Positions 59,430 through 64,000 of a DNA stretch of 64,000 bases are shown here, piece by piece. The stretch is from Caulobacter sp. SL161 (lineage in GTDB: Bacteria; Pseudomonadota; Alphaproteobacteria; Caulobacterales; Caulobacteraceae). The number at the start of each line of letters is the position of its first letter. Positions within the stretch are counted from its first letter, which is position 1. The notes under the pieces are model-generated. The model saw only the letters and a program-made list of their open reading frames with translations. It had not been told where the DNA came from and made no database searches. The stretch spans positions 3,720,001 through 3,784,000 of the forward strand of contig NZ_JAPPRA010000001.1 in NCBI RefSeq assembly GCF_026672375.1, given 5' to 3'. The translations under genes and the position numbers were made by a program.

Positions 59430-61154
59430 CTACATCCCCACCGCGCGTAGCCGCTGCAGTTCTGTGGGCGCCTTGCGAAGGCTGGCGACGGTGGCGAGCA
59501 GCCCGGCGGGCTGCACAGGCTTGGGATGGGCGTCATCAAAGCCTTGAGCCAGCAGGCGCTCGGCGTCGCCCGCCATGGCGTCGGCGGTCAGGGCCACGAC
59601 GGGAAGGTCAATGCGTCCGGCCTCGCCCGCGCGAATGCGGCGCACCGCTTCGACCCCATCCATCCCCGGCATATGGACGTCCATCAGCACGACGTCGAAG
59701 TCCTCGATGCGCAGCCGGGCGAGCGCGGCGTGACCATCGCCGGCGACGGCGACGGCGGCGCCGACGGCCTCGAGGATCGCGCGCGCGACCGTCTGGTTCA
59801 CCAGGTTGTCGTCGACGACGAGCACCCGCGCGCCGTCAAGTTGGGTCGCCGGGGCGCGAGCCGGCGCCGCCGCCAGCGGCGCCGCCGCCGGCAGACCGAG
59901 ACGCGCGGTGAAGGTCGAGCCGACGCCCGGCTCGCTGGAAACGATGATCTCGCCCGCCATCAGCTCGGCCAATTGCCGGCAGATCGAGAGCCCCAGGCCG
60001 GTGCCGCCAAAGCGGCGCGCGATCGAGGCGTCGCCCTGAGCAAAAGGCGTGAACAGGCGGCCGATCTGCTCGGCGGTCATCCCAACCCCGGTGTCGGTGA
60101 CCGACAAGGTGGCCACCCCGCCCGCCTCGCCGCCAAGACGGATGACGACACGGCCGCTCTCGGTGAACTTCAGGGCGTTGGAGACCAGATTCATCAGGAT
60201 CTGGCGCACGCGGGTCGCGTCGCCGCTGACCCACGGCGGGACGCTGGGGCTGACCTCCAGGATGAGGTCCAGCCCCTTCAACCGCGCGCTCTCGCTCCAG
60301 ACCGCGCGCGTCTGCAGGGCCAGCTTGCGCAGATCGAACGGCGCGACCTCCAGATTGAGCTTTCCGGCCTCGATCTTGGACAGGTCAAGAATGTCGTTGA
60401 GGATCGTCATCAGGCCATGGCCCGACTGCTCAATCATCTCCAGGTACTCGGACTGCTGGGCGTCCAGCTTGGTGCCGCGCAAGGCGTGGGCCAGGCCCAA
60501 AACGCCGTTCATCGGCGTGCGCAGCTCATGGCTCATCATCGCCAGGAAGGCCGACTTGGCGCGGCTGGCCTCCAGCGCCTGGGCTTCGGCCTCCTCTCGC
60601 GCCTTGGCCGAGGCGCGCATGGTGCGGACCGCGTCGGCGACATAGCCGATGAGGCCCAGCAGGATCACAAACGCTGCGAACCTGTCCAAGAGGTCGAAGC
60701 GCTTGGCCAGCAGGGGCAAAGCGGCCAGCATCAGGAACGGCCAGACCGTCAGGGACAGCATCGCCGCCAGACTGTTCATCGCGTAGCGAACGCCCTCCAC
60801 GACGATGCCGAACAGGATCAGCAGCGCCGCATACCGCATCGCCATCGGCCCGTTGAGGACGCAGTAGGCCGACATGAACGACCAGACCATGGCGAAGGCC
60901 GAGGGCGGGCCGATCCTCATGAAGCGAATCATGCCCTGCCCCCAATCGGGCCTGTAGGCGCGCTCCAGATAGACGACCCAAAGTTCGCAGATGGTGTTGG
61001 CGACCAGCCAGACGATCAGCGCGGTCCAGCCAAGATAGAAAAACAGCAGGCCGCCCACCATGGCGGTCGCGATCAGCCGAGCCGCGCGGCTACGTCGCGT
61101 GACCACGAGCATCGCGCCCGCCTGGCCGTCATCCAGAATATCCCGGAGAGCCAA
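59430..61154 (-). CDS. Hybrid sensor histidine kinase
   Basis: The 574-residue protein has five or six membrane helices in the first 180 residues with little periplasmic sequence, so it senses a membrane or cytoplasmic signal. HisKA carries FLAMMSHELRTPMNG, the ATPase domain has LVSNALKFTESG and GGTGLGLSICRQL, and the C-terminal receiver has VLVVDDNLVNQ with phospho-acceptor Asp in LMDVHMPGMDG. The TTG at 61154 has GGGAG eight bases before it. The receiver C-terminus reads HPKPVQP, keeping the conserved Lys. Like the kinase at 29849 it needs an Hpt partner, which is not in the window. Confidence 0.9.
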   Translation of the reverse strand: MALRDILDDGQAGAMLVVTRRSRAARLIATAMVGGLLFFYLGWTALIVWLVANTICELWVVYLERAYRPDWGQGMIRFMRIGPPSAFAMVWSFMSAYCVLNGPMAMRYAALLILFGIVVEGVRYAMNSLAAMLSLTVWPFLMLAALPLLAKRFDLLDRFAAFVILLGLIGYVADAVRTMRASAKAREEAEAQALEASRAKSAFLAMMSHELRTPMNGVLGLAHALRGTKLDAQQSEYLEMIEQSGHGLMTILNDILDLSKIEAGKLNLEVAPFDLRKLALQTRAVWSESARLKGLDLILEVSPSVPPWVSGDATRVRQILMNLVSNALKFTESGRVVIRLGGEAGGVATLSVTDTGVGMTAEQIGRLFTPFAQGDASIARRFGGTGLGLSICRQLAELMAGEIIVSSEPGVGSTFTARLGLPAAAPLAAAPARAPATQLDGARVLVVDDNLVNQTVARAILEAVGAAVAVAGDGHAALARLRIEDFDVVLMDVHMPGMDGVEAVRRIRAGEAGRIDLPVVALTADAMAGDAERLLAQGFDDAHPKPVQPAGLLATVASLRKAPTELQRLRAVGM

Positions 61155-61251
61155 GCTCTCTACTCCCGCGAACTAAAAGTCGCGGGAGTTAGCGCCGACA
61201 AAGTTCAATAAGCATTTAAGCGCGGCCGCGAGAGCCTTGCTCAAAACACGA

Positions 61252-62538
<1,287 letters not shown>

Positions 62539-62659
62539 GGTTTGGATACGCCTTGTCGCCTGCCGAGTGACGCCGCGAGGTCCTTCGACAGGACTCGACC
62601 CCGGACGTGGTCTCAATTTTGGGCGGCGCCGGCCGTTGGCGTCGCGCGCCTAGCCGAAG

Positions 62660-63283
62660 TCAGAAGGCGTAAACCAGCCGAACCCCCGCGTCGTCAAGCC
62701 CCTGGTTCTTGCCTTGGTGGAAGATCTGGCCGTTCGACAGGTGGGTGTAGGAAAGCTCGACCGACACCTTGTCATTGACCTGATAGCCCAAGGCCAGCTC
62801 GGGCTCGAACAGCACCTTCGAGCCGAAATCGATGCGGTTGTAGTAGAGCCAGGTGCGGCGATCACGCTCTTCCGGCGTCAGGTTCGGCGCGTTGGCGGGC
62901 GGCAGGCCGGCCTTGCCGTCGGTATAGGCCAGACCGATGCCCGGTCTCAGATAGAAGCCGCCGGGCTGACCCAGCTCGACCTTCCAGTTGAAGCCGACGG
63001 CCGCGAAGTTCGAGGTGTTGTTGGTGTTGATCGACACCATGGCGTGAACCTGCGGCTTGCCCAGCCAGTCCAGGCGCTCAATGCGGTTGGTGCGATAGCC
63101 CAGATGGATGTCGGCGCCGCCTTCGCGGCCGGCCGCGCCGAGGCCGATGGCTTTGCCGATGAACGTGACGTCGTGCTTGTAGACGCCGACAAAGGCCTCG
63201 CCCGCAAAGGCGGAGCTCGCGCATCCGAGCCCGGCGGCGCCCAGCATCAAGGAGGCCACAGCGGCGAAAGTGGCGGTCTTCAT
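62660..63283 (-). CDS. Lipid A 3-O-deacylase, PagL-like acyloxyacyl hydrolase
   Basis: This outer-membrane beta-barrel enzyme of 207 residues would remove an acyl chain from lipid A. The signal peptide covers about residues 1-28 (ending AFAGE). The catalytic motif His181-x-Ser183 (YTHLSNG) and the C-terminal NQGLDDAGVRLVYAF, ending in Phe as outer-membrane proteins do, match PagL. The ATG at 63283 is used since AGGA lies seven bases before it; an in-frame GTG precedes it. It is divergent from the dehydratase gene. Confidence 0.85.
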   Translation of the reverse strand: MKTATFAAVASLMLGAAGLGCASSAFAGEAFVGVYKHDVTFIGKAIGLGAAGREGGADIHLGYRTNRIERLDWLGKPQVHAMVSINTNNTSNFAAVGFNWKVELGQPGGFYLRPGIGLAYTDGKAGLPPANAPNLTPEERDRRTWLYYNRIDFGSKVLFEPELALGYQVNDKVSVELSYTHLSNGQIFHQGKNQGLDDAGVRLVYAF

Positions 63284-63382
63284 CACGTCGTCCTGAACAG
63301 CTTAGCCCCCACCCCAATATGGCGGTAACGGCAGAGGTCGGAAAGGGTTTCGATCGCAGCGTCGCCACGCTAGCCTGACTCT

Positions 63383-64000
63383 ATGACCGTCTCGCTCGCC
63401 GACATCCAAGCCGCCGCCGCTCGCCTGAAGGGCCTGGCCGTCGAGACGCCGCTGATCGAGAGCCCCGCCTTGAACGAGCGGCTGGGCGGGCGGATTTTCC
63501 TCAAGCCCGAGACCTTGCAACGGGCGGGCGCCTTCAAGTTTCGCGGCGCCTACAACCGGCTGAGCCAACTGAGCGATACTGAAAAGGCGCGGGGCGTCGT
63601 GGCGTTCTCGTCCGGCAATCACGCCCAGGGCGTGGCGCTGGCGGCCAGGCTGCTGGGCGTGCCGGCGCTGATCGTGATGCCGTCCGATTCGCCCAGCGTG
63701 AAGGTCGAGGGCACGCGAAGCTTCGGCGCCGACATCCGCTTCTACGACCGCTTCACCGAGGATCGCGTCGCCATCGCCGACCAGATCGCGGCCGAGCGCG
63801 GCTGCGTGGTCGTGCCGTCCTATGACGACCCGCACATCATCGCCGGCCAGGGCACGGTGGGTCTGGAGATCGTCGCCCAGGCCGCCGCGCAAGGCGCGAC
63901 GCTGGACAGCCTGATCTGCTGCGTCGGCGGCGGCGGCCTGATCGCCGGAACCTCGACGGCGGTGAAAGCCCTGTCCCCTGCGACTCAGGTGTGGGGCGTC
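63383..64000 (+). CDS. Threonine/serine dehydratase, 5' part (runs off the window)
   Basis: The first 206 codons of a PLP-dependent dehydratase of the IlvA/TdcB family are present. The PLP Lys is in AFKFRGAYN (about residues 51-59), SSGNHAQG binds the cofactor phosphate side, and the glycine loop VGGGGLIAG is near the cut end. The enzyme deaminates threonine to 2-oxobutanoate or serine to pyruvate. The N-terminus MTVSLADIQAAAARLKGLAV is of the short catabolic or single-domain type, but whether an ACT domain follows cannot be seen. The gene starts 100 bases from the divergent PagL-like gene. Confidence 0.9.
   Translation, partial: MTVSLADIQAAAARLKGLAVETPLIESPALNERLGGRIFLKPETLQRAGAFKFRGAYNRLSQLSDTEKARGVVAFSSGNHAQGVALAARLLGVPALIVMPSDSPSVKVEGTRSFGADIRFYDRFTEDRVAIADQIAAERGCVVVPSYDDPHIIAGQGTVGLEIVAQAAAQGATLDSLICCVGGGGLIAGTSTAVKALSPATQVWGV

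Overview
The window is GC-rich alphaproteobacterial chromosome with strong G/C bias at third codon positions. It most likely comes from a Caulobacter close to C. vibrioides/C. crescentus or C. segnis. The main reasons are the run xylR (LacI-type) - argJ - ppiC - secA, a nearby rpoH and purA, ethylmalonyl-CoA pathway genes, several HWE/hybrid histidine kinases, and families of intergenic hairpin repeats. From memory this matches C. crescentus around locus CC30xx-CC31xx, but no search was run. I see no rRNA, tRNA, CRISPR, integrase or insertion sequence; this is core chromosome.

Layout. 0.1-0.7 kb: small conserved unknown gene. 0.8-10.3 kb: exported hydrolase locus (DUF885 peptidase-like protein, GH3 glycosidase, SASA-type acetylesterase, GH115 alpha-glucuronidase), fitting removal of xylose, acetyl and glucuronyl groups from xylan fragments; a LacI-type operator and promoter precede GH3. 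10.4-13.0 kb: group III truncated haemoglobin coupled to a 2OG-Fe dioxygenase, then an HWE hybrid kinase. 13.2-17.8 kb: PepSY membrane protein, DUF2271, DUF4198, ApbE flavin transferase (frameshifted) and a membrane-anchored flavodoxin/FNR reductase, with a Fur-like box in front. 18-25 kb: mobA, xylR, argJ, ppiC, secA. 25-33 kb: MFS/ArsR pair, lipoprotein, glycine-zipper/SH3 protein, CPBP protease, hybrid kinase, SDR. 33.5-47 kb: ethylmalonyl-CoA pathway genes ecm, ccr and mcd with an enoyl-CoA hydratase, interleaved with a MerR/old-yellow-enzyme pair, a serine hydrolase, GST and DUF2855. 47-54.9 kb: EamA exporter, epoxide hydrolase, GFA protein, threonine aldolase, GGDEF-EAL protein (frameshifted), CMD and VOC proteins, holin-like protein. 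55-64 kb: rpoH, alpha/beta hydrolase, receiver-like protein, unknown protein, hybrid kinase, purA, PagL-like deacylase, and the 5' part of a threonine/serine dehydratase.

The most interesting signals are regulatory. A TGYTGC-N3-GCARCA-like dyad lies in front of ecm, ech, ccr and mcd/gst, and a second dyad AAAC-N4-GTTT lies in front of the SDR, ech/ccr, mcd and DUF2855 genes. Together they suggest two regulators wiring scattered acyl-CoA genes together. An intergenic repeat also appears to be read as the N-terminus of the GH115 enzyme, and two genes (apbE and a GGDEF-EAL gene) carry single-base frameshifts.
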